The position numbers and the translations under genes were made by a program. From NCBI GenBank assembly GCA_023630585.1, contig CM042565.1, positions 13,032,013 through 13,096,012 of the forward strand: a stretch of DNA of 64,000 bases, given 5' to 3'. Of this stretch, positions 1 to 10,657 are shown piece by piece; within the stretch, counting starts at the first letter, position 1; each line of letters opens with the position of its first letter. The stretch comes from Cranoglanis bouderius (lineage: Eukaryota; Chordata; Actinopteri; Siluriformes; Cranoglanididae). A model generated the notes under the pieces. It ran no database searches, was not told the origin of the DNA, and worked only from the letters and a program-made list of their open reading frames with translations.

Positions 1-2858
1 GTTGCTCTGTTGATAATAAAGCCAGTGCTACAGTAAAAGATGTTCTATATAAAAAACTAAACACGAGAGCATGTGAAAGCATTGCAGATTCCATGAACAG
101 CACTGGGGACTCTGCCTCAATCTTAAATGAGGGTATAAGATCAACCCCAACCCAGTCAGACCGACAGCTGGCCTGGCAGATTAAAGAGGGCAGTAAACCA
201 GACAGGCTCGATTTCAAAGCTCCCAATATGGAATTTGCTAGAAAAAGGCAGTCCTTTGAGGAGCGTGAGGACTGTATGTGTCGAATCACCCCTGGCGTTC
301 ATGAAAGCCTTCACTTTAATACCACTAGATCCAAAAGTCTCCAGCTGGATTCTGCTGGAATCAGCACTTCTGGAATCAACACAGATTCCTTAAGCCCTAA
401 GCTATTCAGTGGGCGAGGGGAGAGTGCCGTGGAGAAGCTTCAGATTATCTCGTCCACTGAGGGGTCCATCAGAAAGACTTCATCTGAGTACAAATTAGAA
501 GCACGACTCGTGTCTTCCCTGAAACCACTGAAGGGTACACTGGACATAGGACTGCTCTCTGGACCCAGGATCTCCAAAACTGATACATGTCTCTCAAAAA
601 TAGCCAGCAGTCAAGCTGATAGTGGTGGTCTGGCCGGAGCACTGCAAAACCAGAGTGAAAAGCAGCCCCAGATCCCCACAAATAAACAGACACAGACTGC
701 TGCAGAAATGGAAAGTCTTTCTGCTTTGAGCAGCAAAAATGCAGGGAAAGAAGAACCCACATGCAATAGAGACAGTGTTGTTGGTTCAGTTAGCCATGAA
801 GGTACTCCTGACAAAAATAAGCAGGGTGAAGGAATCAAGTTACAGGCCATATCCAGTAAAATGGAGCCAATAGATTTGTCAACAGGTGGAAAACCAGAGG
901 CTAAGTTGAAAACAGTTCAGGAGATGAGGTCTGCGCGACACAGTGCTCATTTTGCTTGTGGGAAAACACCCTCGATAAGGGAGGTCAGCAATGAAGACCA
1001 AGATGACGAGATGGAAAATCCAGAGGAAAAGCCTACACTGCAAAACCACACTGTGGAAACAAAGACACCAGTGACCCATGACCAGGTCATCAAGCAAAAC
1101 CCATCTGTACCCTCAGACCTCTGTGGTGTTGATCAAGATAAAAATGTGAGAAAGCTCCTTGTCAGTCCACAGAACCTGGAGCAGGATGTTGTAAATAACA
1201 GCCAAATAACCAAGGAGAAAGATCGAGCACTGAATACACTGGGTTTAACTGTGGATCCACAGGAGGTTCATCAATCTAAAACCATCAGAGACAATGCCAC
1301 AGGAGCTCAGAGCTCAACAACGGCTTCAGCTCAGACTTTGCCTCCAAAAACAGACAGAACATTTAGTGCACAAAAGTCAGGTTTAGATTCAAAAGGTGGG
1401 ATTGGGACGAGTGATGAGGAGAAACCAGAAAGCACAGCTCAAAACCTACATAAGATTTCAGAGAAGATACATGAGCAGACCACAACAAGTAGCACACCAA
1501 TGTTAAATGTGAAATCAGAACAGGTTCAGTCACAGGGTTTAGTAAAAGAAAAAGTATCTGTTCCACAGAGTTCAACCACATCTTCTTCTTCAGCAGCTTC
1601 ACCAGCACCAGATATCAAGTTGCCTACAGATCCACCTCTTCAAGCCAAACAGGATAAAAACAGTGGATCTCCCAAATGTGCTCCTCTTAAGACTACTTCT
1701 GCTGTGGTTCTCCAGTCACCACAGCAGGTACACAAAAGCCCACAGCCACCTGTTGAAGTCAAACCAGACAGCACTGCAATTAAACAGTCTCAGCAAATAA
1801 CATCGAAAACACTAACCAGTTCTGTCTCAGGAAACAGACAGAAAAGTTCAGATCCTCTCTCCAAAGGAGATAACTCTGTCAAAACACAAAACTCTGGGGT
1901 GGAAGATGGCAAAAGGCACAGTTCTCAATGTCAGAAGCCATGTGAAGTCAAAACTCAAATCATGGACAAGGATCATAAGACTTGGATGGTTCCAGAAGGG
2001 ATGAATGATGAGTCCAAAACTACATCATCTAAAGATAAAATGCCCCAAAACATAGCAGTTTTGAAAGAAGATGCAAAGTGCACTATTCCAAAAGGGACTC
2101 ACAATACTGCAGAGGTCAAAAATGACAGTGTAAAGTGTGTCCTAGCTACTACTCAGACACTCCTCAGCAACAAGTTAAATCAGGATTCTGGTGCCAAAGG
2201 CAGTGAAAAAATTAGCAATACTGTGCAAGTTCAGTCAGCAAACATGCTTGAAGAAAAGTTGAAAGTCAAGAATACTGCAGATGTAGCCAGTCAGAAGATC
2301 ACCAAGCCGGTACTTGATGTTTGCAAGAAGGAGGTTGTTACTGTAACAAAAAAACAACCACAACTGTCAGGTACTAGTTCCACTGGAAAACAAGGCCTGT
2401 CGAGCTCCAAGAACAAAGCCAAGTTAGAGCCCCCTCCTGTTACACACCAGAGTGGGAAAGCAACTGAAGAAAGAGGAACACAAGAAAGCAAAGCACCAGT
2501 GCAGATCATCAAAGACAACGCTGATTTAAAACCAAAGGATCAGAGAGAGTCCACAATTCCTCCATCAAAAACTAAACCACAGAGAGAGAACGTGCCTCAG
2601 ACAGGCCCTCAAGTTGGTTCTGTACCTGTACCTACTGTTAAGGTTCACACACCAAGCGGATCTCCTACAGGCAAGGGTACTGGGGCCACAGTGGAGACTG
2701 AGAAGGTCTCAAAGTCATCAGACTCCTCGCAGAAAGTAAACCGTAAAGACTCACAGAAATCCACAACATTGGCGAAGGATGGCGCAGCACCAGAAAAAGA
2801 TTCACCTCGCGCCAAGCACTCCAAAGATCTGCCCCGAGGTTCGAATAATAAAAAGTGA
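1..2858 (+). CDS. mast4: C-terminal end of a MAST4-like microtubule-associated Ser/Thr kinase (last exon, 5' partial)
   Basis: The frame containing the ATG at 93 is open from base 3 of the window to the TGA at 2856-2858, so the exon or gene starts outside the window and the ATG at 93 is almost certainly internal. About 951 residues are visible. They are low-complexity and probably disordered: rich in Ser, Thr, Lys, Gln and Pro, almost free of hydrophobic runs, with no folded domain. The most conserved-looking part is near the start, around residues 30-130, with the motif ARKRQSFEEREDCMCR and a following RSKSLQLDS. The end is basic (PRAKHSKDLPRGSNNKK). MAST4 is a large AGC-family kinase with kinase and PDZ domains upstream and a very long C-terminal tail coded by one huge last exon, which fits. 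The convergent CD180 gene 4.2 kb downstream is also its neighbour in mammals. Family membership rests on tail similarity from memory plus synteny; the catalytic domains are not in view. Other MAST paralogues are less likely because of the neighbour. Confidence 0.75.
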   Translation, partial: CSVDNKASATVKDVLYKKLNTRACESIADSMNSTGDSASILNEGIRSTPTQSDRQLAWQIKEGSKPDRLDFKAPNMEFARKRQSFEEREDCMCRITPGVHESLHFNTTRSKSLQLDSAGISTSGINTDSLSPKLFSGRGESAVEKLQIISSTEGSIRKTSSEYKLEARLVSSLKPLKGTLDIGLLSGPRISKTDTCLSKIASSQADSGGLAGALQNQSEKQPQIPTNKQTQTAAEMESLSALSSKNAGKEEPTCNRDSVVGSVSHEGTPDKNKQGEGIKLQAISSKMEPIDLSTGGKPEAKLKTVQEMRSARHSAHFACGKTPSIREVSNEDQDDEMENPEEKPTLQNHTVETKTPVTHDQVIKQNPSVPSDLCGVDQDKNVRKLLVSPQNLEQDVVNNSQITKEKDRALNTLGLTVDPQEVHQSKTIRDNATGAQSSTTASAQTLPPKTDRTFSAQKSGLDSKGGIGTSDEEKPESTAQNLHKISEKIHEQTTTSSTPMLNVKSEQVQSQGLVKEKVSVPQSSTTSSSSAASPAPDIKLPTDPPLQAKQDKNSGSPKCAPLKTTSAVVLQSPQQVHKSPQPPVEVKPDSTAIKQSQQITSKTLTSSVSGNRQKSSDPLSKGDNSVKTQNSGVEDGKRHSSQCQKPCEVKTQIMDKDHKTWMVPEGMNDESKTTSSKDKMPQNIAVLKEDAKCTIPKGTHNTAEVKNDSVKCVLATTQTLLSNKLNQDSGAKGSEKISNTVQVQSANMLEEKLKVKNTADVASQKITKPVLDVCKKEVVTVTKKQPQLSGTSSTGKQGLSSSKNKAKLEPPPVTHQSGKATEERGTQESKAPVQIIKDNADLKPKDQRESTIPPSKTKPQRENVPQTGPQVGSVPVPTVKVHTPSGSPTGKGTGATVETEKVSKSSDSSQKVNRKDSQKSTTLAKDGAAPEKDSPRAKHSKDLPRGSNNKK

Positions 2859-5555
2859 CAGTGGGGTTATTGATGGTTGCCAAATCACCTTTTGTAAGAA
2901 AGACTGCGAGGCAATCTTTTTTTTTTTTTTTTTTTTTTTAAGTTTCCATGCATTGTATTATAGCACCTTTCATTCTGAGGACCGATGAAGCTGTTATTTC
3001 AGTGTTTCATGGAGGGCGAAAGCAGTGAGTGCTCGTGTGTATGCTAGTCTGTAGTATGTTTCTGAAAAATTCTTGGTTTGAATGTACCTGATTTGCTGCT
3101 GATTTGTCATTTTGTAGTTTTGTGTATCACGAGAAAAGATATCATGAGGTATATAGAAAAGATGTGTTCAATCCATTTGACATCGCGGGATTTGATGCCT
3201 TTGAGACGTAAATGAACTGTGCCAATTTAGATTGTACCAAACAAGAACTCGTCGTTAACAAGAAGTCGTTGGAATCACACTGCATTTCAAGACATAAAAA
3301 ATAACAAGCATTTCTCAATCCATATGAAGGTTAAGTGAATTGCAACGGTTTTGTTCACACTTTAAAAAGCCACAGATGAAGTATTTGTAGCAATGGTGCT
3401 GATCTCTCAGCACACACTCTTCATGTAGAAAAAAAAAAAAAAAAGAATACCACCGACGTTGTTTTCGTCTCATCGTTATTTTCGTTCTCGTTTGCTTTGA
3501 CCTACTTAAAGGCAAAGTTTGTTTTGGGCCGAGGGAATGCACGTTTATCCCGTGCTTCTCACCTAGAACTATTTTATAATGGAATCATCTTAGGGTTCTG
3601 GTTTCATATCTAGTGGAAGGGGCCTTAGAGTATTTTTGGGCTGTCCAGCTTGCTGTTCTTAGCAGGTTGCGTCAAAATTCACATTCCTTTCACATGCATT
3701 TACTAAATACTCATTTTTATGCAATGTACTGTACATAAAGCAATGTTAATTGTACAAACGCTGATCCGTCGGATCAGGACTATGATTCTGAATATGAGTG
3801 TTGTGTGTTTTATATGTATATATTTTGCTATGTCATATATGTTTGTATACTGTAATGTTTGTTGCTCAGCGAAATGTTGCCATCACAATGCCATCTGAAA
3901 TAAGCTAGTCAAAAACTAGAAAAAGGCAAGATCTTGGCCTTTGATGTGATCTATACTTGAAATTACACAGGCACTAAAAGCAGTGATCGCACTCATACGC
4001 AATTGTGTTTTAGGCAAAGGCTTAAAAACACCTCGGATGTCCTCTGATGGTTGCTGATTTACTAAAAGATAGAAAAGAGGAATGTTAAATAGTGGAAAAG
4101 CTCTATTTTAAAAAAAAATAATAATAATAATAAGTGAATGTTAAAAGGTTTGCAACCCTGTGTATTATAATTATGATTATTTTCCCCTTTTCAGCACATT
4201 TCTCATGTAAGGATTTTAGGGCTAAAATTTGGCCACCTACAACTGTAAACCAGATCTCGAGGGTTTAAACGGTGGCCACGTTTATGATCAGTCAGGGTGG
4301 ACTTTCACAGTCATGACGTTCAGCTAGTGTTCCAGTGTCCTGTCTCGTTTATTGCCCATCAGTTGCTCAGTCAAGTACAATGTATAATACTTATAAAAGT
4401 GGGACGTGTAATAATAATCTAGTGTTTTTGCACTGTCCGTTAGCTGTACCTTTAAATCCGTGACTGAAATATACGGTCAAATTCATTTGTTTAAAATGTG
4501 ACTGTGATGTGTGTGTCGTCTCTGAGTCATCCGAGTCATTCTGTAACACTTTCACATACACGGTAATGACATGTAACATTAAATAATATGTTATTTGATC
4601 ATTTTTGTGTGTGATATGTGCTCTGAAATGACTACAGTAATCAGTCCTTTATGTCATATAAACTTAACTGACAAGATATTTTAGTGACTTTGCCGTAAAT
4701 AGTCTAATCTATTATATTAAAGTAATATTCTAGTTATCTGTAGATCGCGAATGTGAATATGAGTCAAACGAGTCACGAAATTATAATTATAAAGTGATTT
4801 AATGTTAAGAAAAACTAATGAATTTGAGCGATTTTAAGCGGTATTAGCAAAGTCAGAAGTCCTCGTGAAGCTTTGCAAATGTAGTGTTTGTAGCGCGAGG
4901 GGACAAAATGCACCTTATCGTTAATGTTGCTTTGCATTTGGACGAAAAGATAACGAATAATGAAGGACAAGACCATTTAAGGAATGTGAATGTTTAACAG
5001 GGAATAAATATGGTCAAGCTACAAATGTTTATTCGATGGATTGTCTTTCGGTCCCCATGCCTTTTTGTTCGGATGACTGATGTAAAATCCTTAATAACTA
5101 AGCACATTTCTTTGTTTACAGCGAATTCCTGGATGTATATTTTGAATATTGTGTTATTAATTTGCCAAATCTGTGTTCCACGTCACAGGACATTGCGATT
5201 GTAGTGTTTGCATGGCGTCCTTCTCCAGCAGGTTGTGCAGTTTAAGATTGTCAGTCTGTGGTATAGTCGATCTATCCATCGTGAATCTGTTGGGTCTTAA
5301 GCGTCCGGCATATTTTCTGAAATTTTCTTTTCGGTCACCCATTCTGTGAAGCTAGTGTTTGCATAAATGACCCTGCTTCATCGTCTTCAGCATCGTCTGT
5401 CTTTAGAACCTGTGCAATAAGAAATGTGGTTTTGAATTTTGTATTTCACCCAATGGAAGCTCTATGGATGTCATAGATGTTGTATTCTATACAAATATTT
5501 ATACTTCTAAAAATTGTATAATTCTGAAAATAAACAGGCATGACATTACGCTTCT
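2859..5555 (+). other. Long 3' UTR of the MAST4-like gene
   Basis: There is no sustained reading frame after the stop at 2858. The sequence is AT-rich with T-runs (2917-2939), an A-run (3428-3444), and ATTTA/TGTA-type words typical of vertebrate 3' UTRs. A canonical AATAAA lies at 5529-5534, followed by a GT/T-containing stretch, so the transcript probably ends near 5550. AATAAA-like words also occur earlier, for example near 4994, and could give shorter isoforms. No transposon signature was seen in this stretch, in contrast to the region beyond 10.4 kb. The end point is inferred. Confidence 0.6.
5529..5534 (+). terminator. Polyadenylation signal AATAAA of the MAST4-like gene
   Basis: A perfect AATAAA lies 2.67 kb after the stop codon on the coding strand and is followed within 40 bases by a GT/T-rich element. 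It is the strongest candidate because low-complexity intergenic sequence begins shortly after it. Confidence 0.55.
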
Positions 5556-6459
5556 GTCTCCCTTGAAGTGCAGGACAAACCAGCATTGTTGCTCATTTCT
5601 GGTTAAATAATTAGTGCTTATTTAAAAACATAGGCATGTGTATCAGCTCTTTTTTTATTATCCCTACATGATTTTATCATTTATAACCAGTCAGGATAAT
5701 TTTTTTTTTTTTTCGATCTCTAGACATCCATGATGCAAGAGAAGATAGCTGGGTGAAAATACTGTAAAAGTTAGCCTCATTTGGTCACATGACACTATAA
5801 ACACAATCCATGTATTAGGACTGTATATTATTTATTTATTTATTGGAGCCACTAGAGTTTCTTATTCCTGAACTTTCCACACGTAGAAACCCAGACCAGT
5901 TATATATGATTAAAATGTATAGTAATAAATACAAATGTATGAAATAAAACAATCATAACATAAAATAATCATTATGTGCTGTTAAAGAAAAATAATGATC
6001 AAGGACCGGGTGGTGTAATGTTCCCTGAAACAAAGGAAAAAAGTGGAGTTGTTTCCAAACCAAAGTAGTAGTAAAATATCTACTGTATATTTATGTGTGG
6101 GGTTTAAATAATTCTACATTCAGCATGTTTCATGTTTAATTTTTAAATTTACTTTAAAATATATACACAAATCTTTTCAGAACAATTTATTGAAAGGACT
6201 GTTCACTACAGCAACATAGACTGTTTTGTTTGTGTTTATTAGTAGCACAATTTTGGAAAGAATATAAAAATATGTTCCAGGGTAAACACTGCCAAAAGCT
6301 AACTTCACCACATCATCATCATCATCATCATCGTCATCATCAACATCATTATTATTATTACTATTGTTGCTATTATTATTACTATTATTCTTCTTTTCTT
6401 TTTTTCCCCCTTCTTTTTTTGAGAGAGAGAGACCTAAACAAAACACTGGATAGTCAGCT
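5556..6459. other. Non-coding spacer between the convergent MAST4-like and CD180 genes
   Basis: AT-rich sequence with no supported gene. It contains T-runs (5699-5714), a (TTTA)n run near 5829-5844, and the trinucleotide repeat annotated separately. Additional AATAAA words on the - strand (TTTATT at 6186-6191 and 6235-6240) could serve as distal CD180 polyadenylation sites. Confidence 0.6.
6307..6395. repeat. Trinucleotide microsatellite (CAT)n grading into (ATT)n
   Basis: About nine CAT/CGT/CAA units are followed by ATT/ACT/GTT units. Open frames on both strands here (poly-His and poly-Tyr one way, poly-Asn and poly-Asp the other) come only from the repeat and are not genes. Confidence 0.9.
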
Positions 6460-6774
6460 AAAATGTTAGCTTAGCTAATATTACCTCTCCACTAAGAAGC
6501 TAGCTAGCCTAAGTGTAAGGAACACTTCACTGAAAACAGATGTAAATTTAAACAGAATGTTAATTTAAGTATCATTTAATTAAAACACGTCACTAGCAAG
6601 CTAGCTGATGTAGAAGTATGTATCGATTAACTAAAAACGGATACTAGCATGCTCGCTATTGTAAGTCTAAGCATTATTAAAAGAACAGGTACTAGCAAGC
6701 TAGCTAATGTAAATATTGTTTAACTAAAGCCAGGCACTAACAAGCTAGCTATTGTGAGTTTAAGCATAATTTAA

Positions 6775-6807
<33 letters not shown>

Positions 6808-6960
6808 TACTAGCAAGCTAGCTAATGTAAATATTGTTTAATTAAACACAGGCACTAGCAAGCTAGCTTTTGTAAGTTTAAGCATCATTTAACTTAAAAA
6901 AGGTTCTATCAAGCTTGCTAATGTAAGTATAATTTGATTGAATTAAAACCACTAGCAACA
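6460..6960. repeat. Degenerate tandem array of about 60-bp units carrying the palindrome AGCTAGCT
   Basis: At least seven units contain a core like ACTAGCAAGCTAGCTAATGT separated by AT-rich linkers ending in TTTAA or TTTAATTAA. Alternate units differ (GCTAATGTAAATATTG against GCTATTGTAAGTTTAAGCAT), suggesting a higher-order period near 120 bp. One unit has been interrupted by a long poly(A) run (6779-6805). The array lies just downstream of the CD180 3' end. Units were aligned by eye, so copy number is approximate. Confidence 0.75.
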
Positions 6961-7059
6961 ATTAACAATTTATGTATATATTTTTTTAAATAATAATAAT
7001 TTGCCAAAAAAAAAAAAAAAAAAAATCACCAGGGTGCAAATAGTATGATATACTGTTGA

Positions 7060-7065
7060 TTTATT
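7060..7065 (-). terminator. Candidate proximal polyadenylation signal of CD180
   Basis: TTTATT on the + strand reads AATAAA on the coding strand and starts only 12 bases after the TAG stop of CD180. If used, the 3' UTR would be only about 30-50 bases. Alternative signals lie roughly 0.85 kb further on (near 6240 and 6191). Confidence 0.4.
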
Positions 7066-7077
7066 ACCATGGTATTT

Positions 7078-10002
7078 CTACAGTCTTGAGTAGGATCTGT
7101 ATCGCGCCTGAAATTTCTTCACAAAATACAACAGAGATATTATAACCGCGATCACTATTGCAATTCCGAGGACAATCCCTAACGCTCTGTTTGAAAAGAT
7201 GCACTGCAGATCTACGTCTATAACCTTCTCATTTGTGCCATTGCAGAATGTCTTTTCTATGTGCTTCATTTTGCTAAAATGTTTTTTAACCCACATAATA
7301 AACTGATAATTAGTACAATTGCAGGCCAGTGGGTTGGAGCTCAGATCAATGCTACCACGTGTCCCTAAGTCCTCAACAATTTTAACATCCACGACTGTAA
7401 TTCTGTTGCTGGCAAAGTTGAGCTGGATCTGGTTTAGCGAGTAGAAATCACTGAGGCTGAGTTTAACTAGCTGATTTTCGCTGAGATCTACATTTTTGAG
7501 ATTAGCAAGGTCTTTAAAGACATTTTCACTGATTTCTGTGATGCCACATGAAGAGAGAACAAAGCTCTCCAAAAGAGGAACGTAGTCAAAGTTCTTTGTT
7601 TTTGCAAGCACCCCACCCTGTATAATGTTCCCTTTTAGGTTTAGCACTCGTAGCTTGGTCAGACCTTTCAGTATATGAGCATTTTCCAATAGGTTTAGGT
7701 TTGTGAATGAAAGATTAAGAGTTTGAAGATTTTCTAGATTGTTAAATGGAGAGCTGCTGTTGAGGACGTATTTGGTCCGGGTGCAGTCGAGATGCTTCAG
7801 GTTTGGAGTGGCGTTAAATGGCAGTGGCTCCCACTTCATGAGGAAATTATAGCTGAGATTTAGGAATTTTAGTTCTCTGAGACCAGTCAGTTGTTTGTTA
7901 CAGCAGAAATCTCCAGTCATCAAGCCACTATAGCTAAGTTGTAGCTCCTCCAGATAGGACAGAGGTTCCAAACAGTTTTCTTTGAAGTTAAGAAATTGTA
8001 AGTTTCCACTCACAGACAAATACGTCAACATGGGGAAGTTTGCCGCATTGATGTCACACATGCTACGAAAAGAATTCTCATCCAGTACCAAGTGGGACAG
8101 CATGGACAGGTTGGACAAGTTTAATGGAAATGCTGAAAGGTGTGCTCTGGTGAAATCTAACTTCTTAATTTCTGCGAAACAGCTAAAGCCTGTGCTTGAG
8201 AGATCGCGCAAATGTTGCAGCTGAAAATCTACATCAACCACTGATATGTTACAGAAAGACTGAAGGTCGGCCATCATGATGTAGTTCTTATCGCTGTCCT
8301 CATATATCCCTAAGTAAAGCTTGTTTGTTTTCACTCCCTCTAGCCCCTTCAGCAGTATGGAAATGTCCATTTTGTTGAAGCAGCCACTAAAATCCAAGCT
8401 GCCCATGTCTAAGTTCTGAAAAGCGTTCGGTTCGACATCAACGAGATCATTTCCCTTAAAGCTGATCTCCAGGCCGCTTGTTCCCTGAAGTTTCTCCATG
8501 TCAGCCGTTTTTATCTTCTCGATCGAATTCATATCTAGAAAAAGCCTCTTCATCTGTTGCAACAGGAAATTTTCCAGACCATCTAAGCTGTGAATGTCAT
8601 TTCCTCTAAGATCCAGAGTCTCCAAGAATTCAAGATGGGTTGTCGGGATGTTTGTGAGACTGCGTATCATTGACCCAGCTAGACTGAGATATTTTAGGGC
8701 CAGCGGTCCTGAGAAAGCTCTGTCTGATATGAAATGCAGTGGGTTTGCTACCAAAATGAGACTCTCAAGGTCGAGCTGATGTTGAAAGACGTCCTCGTAG
8801 ATGAAATGAATGCTGCACCTGTGTGAATGAAAATAAGTGAATTTGTGAAATCTTAATCAGTGCACTAAACTTTATGATTCAGGCGGTACAATGGTGTAAG
8901 ATTTCCCTTAACCTTGTTAGATCCAGTGAAACCAGACTCCTCAGTCTTTGGAAAGTTGAGTTGTATAGAGTTGGGAGGTAGTTGAAGCTGAAGTCAAGGG
9001 TTTTGATGGAGTCTGGGATCTCGTTTGGTACAAGCTGCAGGGCCAAACCACTGCAATCAGAACCATCCGCAGTCTAAGGAGCCAAAGGACAGAAATAGCC
9101 CCATTTTTCATGTAGAATAGTAACATACTGTATATCCAAGTTTATTGCAAATATACTAATGAATACTTGGACAGTAAATGGTAAGTATAATTATACTGTT
9201 AATAAATAAAGAAAAAATCATCCATACTACTTAGCATCAATTTTACACACCGAGTTTATGTACACCAATCCACAAACCAATAAACAAGCAGCTCTGTGTA
9301 TTTATTATTACTTATGACAAGTGTTTTATTCAAAATACTTTCAAAATAAGGAAAACTGTCTGTTTGTTTATGTCTATATGTTTGTTTGTTTATTTGTCTG
9401 TCTGTCTGCTTGTTTATTTGTCTGTCTGTCTGTTTGTTTATCTGCCTGCCTGTCTGTTTGATTATCCGTCTGTCTGTTTGTTTATCTGTTTCTGATTATT
9501 TATCTATATGTCTCTGTTTGTTTGTCTGTCTATTTGTTTGTCTGTCTGTCTTTGTTTGTCTGTCTATCTGTTTGTTTGTTTGTTTATCTGTCTGTTTGCT
9601 TATTTGTCTGTCTGTTTATCCGTCTGTCTGTCTGTTTATCTGTCTGTTTATTTGTTTGTTTGTCTGTCTGTCTGTTTCTTTATCTGTTAATCTGCCTGTC
9701 TGTTTGTTTCTGTTTAGATGTTTGTCAGTCTGTTGGTTTGTTTGTTTATCTGTCTGTCTGTTTTGTTTAATTAATTTTTAATAGATGTTTTTATTGATGA
9801 TTTATTTATTTATTTATTTTTTAACAAACATTGTAGCCTTTATTTCAAAAACTAAAAGAACCAAAAGTTTTAGGTTACTGTGGTTAAGGTTAGGGCTACA
9901 TTTAGGTTTAGAGCATTAAATCGCTATGTTAATAAATGTTTGTTAATATGTTGATTGATTGATATGTAAAAGAAATATCCTCACAAGGATATGAAAGTGT
10001 GT

Positions 10003-10065
<63 letters not shown>

Positions 10066-10237
10066 TTTTCGTTTTCACTAGACAATGAGATTTAAGAAAA
10101 GCTTATGGCACTTCAGCAGCTTCAAGAAGATAATGCAAGCTTACCTTTATGCATTGCTTCTTCATCCAAGGTATCGTCTCAATACCCGGCATGGAGTAAA
10201 CTACAATTCCAATGCAGATATATAATGATCTTTCCAT
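7078..10237 (-). CDS. cd180: CD180 antigen (RP105), TIR-less TLR-like receptor, three exons
   Basis: Exons on the - strand: 10237-10145, 9073-8913 and 8818-7078; introns have GT-AG ends (donors AAG|GTAAGC and CAAG|GTTAAG, acceptors CTCCTTAG and CATTCACACAG). The spliced frame gives 664 residues; human CD180 has 661. Exon 1 codes a signal peptide beginning MERSLYICIGIVVYS and reaches the cysteine of PWMKKQCIK. Exon 2 carries CSGLALQLVPNEIPDSIKTL, the LRRNT and first repeat. Exon 3 carries the remaining leucine-rich repeats, an LRRCT with four cysteines (ACNCTNYQF ... TFCNGT ... LQCIF), a membrane segment at about residues 630-651 and a 13-residue basic tail with no TIR domain. Motifs shared with mammalian CD180 include DINAANFPMLTYL and VLNLKGNIIQGG. 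CD180 pairs with MD-1 (LY86) on B cells and myeloid cells and tunes TLR4-type signalling. Exon 1 was found by hand from signal peptide, donor site and phase. No break is visible. Confidence 0.93.
9359..9770. repeat. TGTY-type tetranucleotide repeat within CD180 intron 1
   Basis: About 400 bases are made of TCTG, TTTG and TTTA tetramers in irregular order. On the coding strand this is a CAGA/CAAA-rich tract filling much of CD180 intron 1. All three + frames are open (Cys/Leu/Ser/Val-rich peptides) only because stop codons cannot arise in most of the repeat; none of these is a gene. Confidence 0.92.
10005..10062. repeat. (GT)29 microsatellite in CD180 intron 1
   Basis: An uninterrupted GT run lies about 80 bases from the 5' splice site of intron 1, on the intron side. 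Confidence 0.97.
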
Positions 10238-10475
10238 TGTGCTTCAACGAGTAATAACTGTATAATGATTTGTATTCGACCTGTTCACAGAGTTGTAGAG
10301 ATGAATTGCAGAACCTGAAACTAAAATCATTCCCATTCAAAATGAACCTGCTTCCCTTGACATGTCTCATTTTGTCCTGCCAGACACACAAAAAAGGAAG
10401 TTTATTGTTTAGACGTTTTAAAGTTGAATTTTAAGTAAAGAGGAAACACTTCTTCAGGGCCGCTTCCTGAAATAA
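10238..10475 (-). promoter_or_regulatory. Presumed 5' UTR and promoter of CD180
   Basis: This is the sequence upstream of the CD180 start codon at 10237. No clear TATA box is seen. A PU.1/ETS-like word AAAAAGGAAGTTT lies at 10390-10402 and further GGAA cores near 10440-10470, which suits a gene active in B cells and myeloid cells, whose promoters are often TATA-less and PU.1-driven. The start site is not determined and the motifs are short, so function is inference. Confidence 0.35.
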
Positions 10476-10572
10476 AATGGTTAGGTGTAATTGAATGAGT
10501 TTGTGTAACAGAGTGGATGATGAATGCAAATGCTACAAGCTGGGTGGCATAATGGCTGATTTCATTACACAT

Positions 10573-10574
<2 letters not shown>

Positions 10575-10629
<55 letters not shown>

Positions 10630-10657
10630 ACAGTAGGTCTGGTGTAGAACAACTGAC

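Noticed and set aside
469..2883. Several - strand frames of 60-100 codons
   Set aside because: They are antisense shadows of the long MAST4-like exon with no coding features of their own.
6177..6469. Frames with poly-His/poly-Tyr on + and poly-Asn/poly-Asp on -
   Set aside because: Products of the trinucleotide repeat; no conserved flanking sequence or start context.
6460..6960. CRISPR-like repeat-spacer pattern
   Set aside because: The genome is eukaryotic, the units are diverged, and linkers are related to each other rather than unique spacers.
9386..9781. Open frames of 60-131 codons rich in Cys, Leu, Ser and Val
   Set aside because: They arise from the TGTY tetranucleotide repeat in CD180 intron 1, in all three frames, on the strand opposite to the gene.
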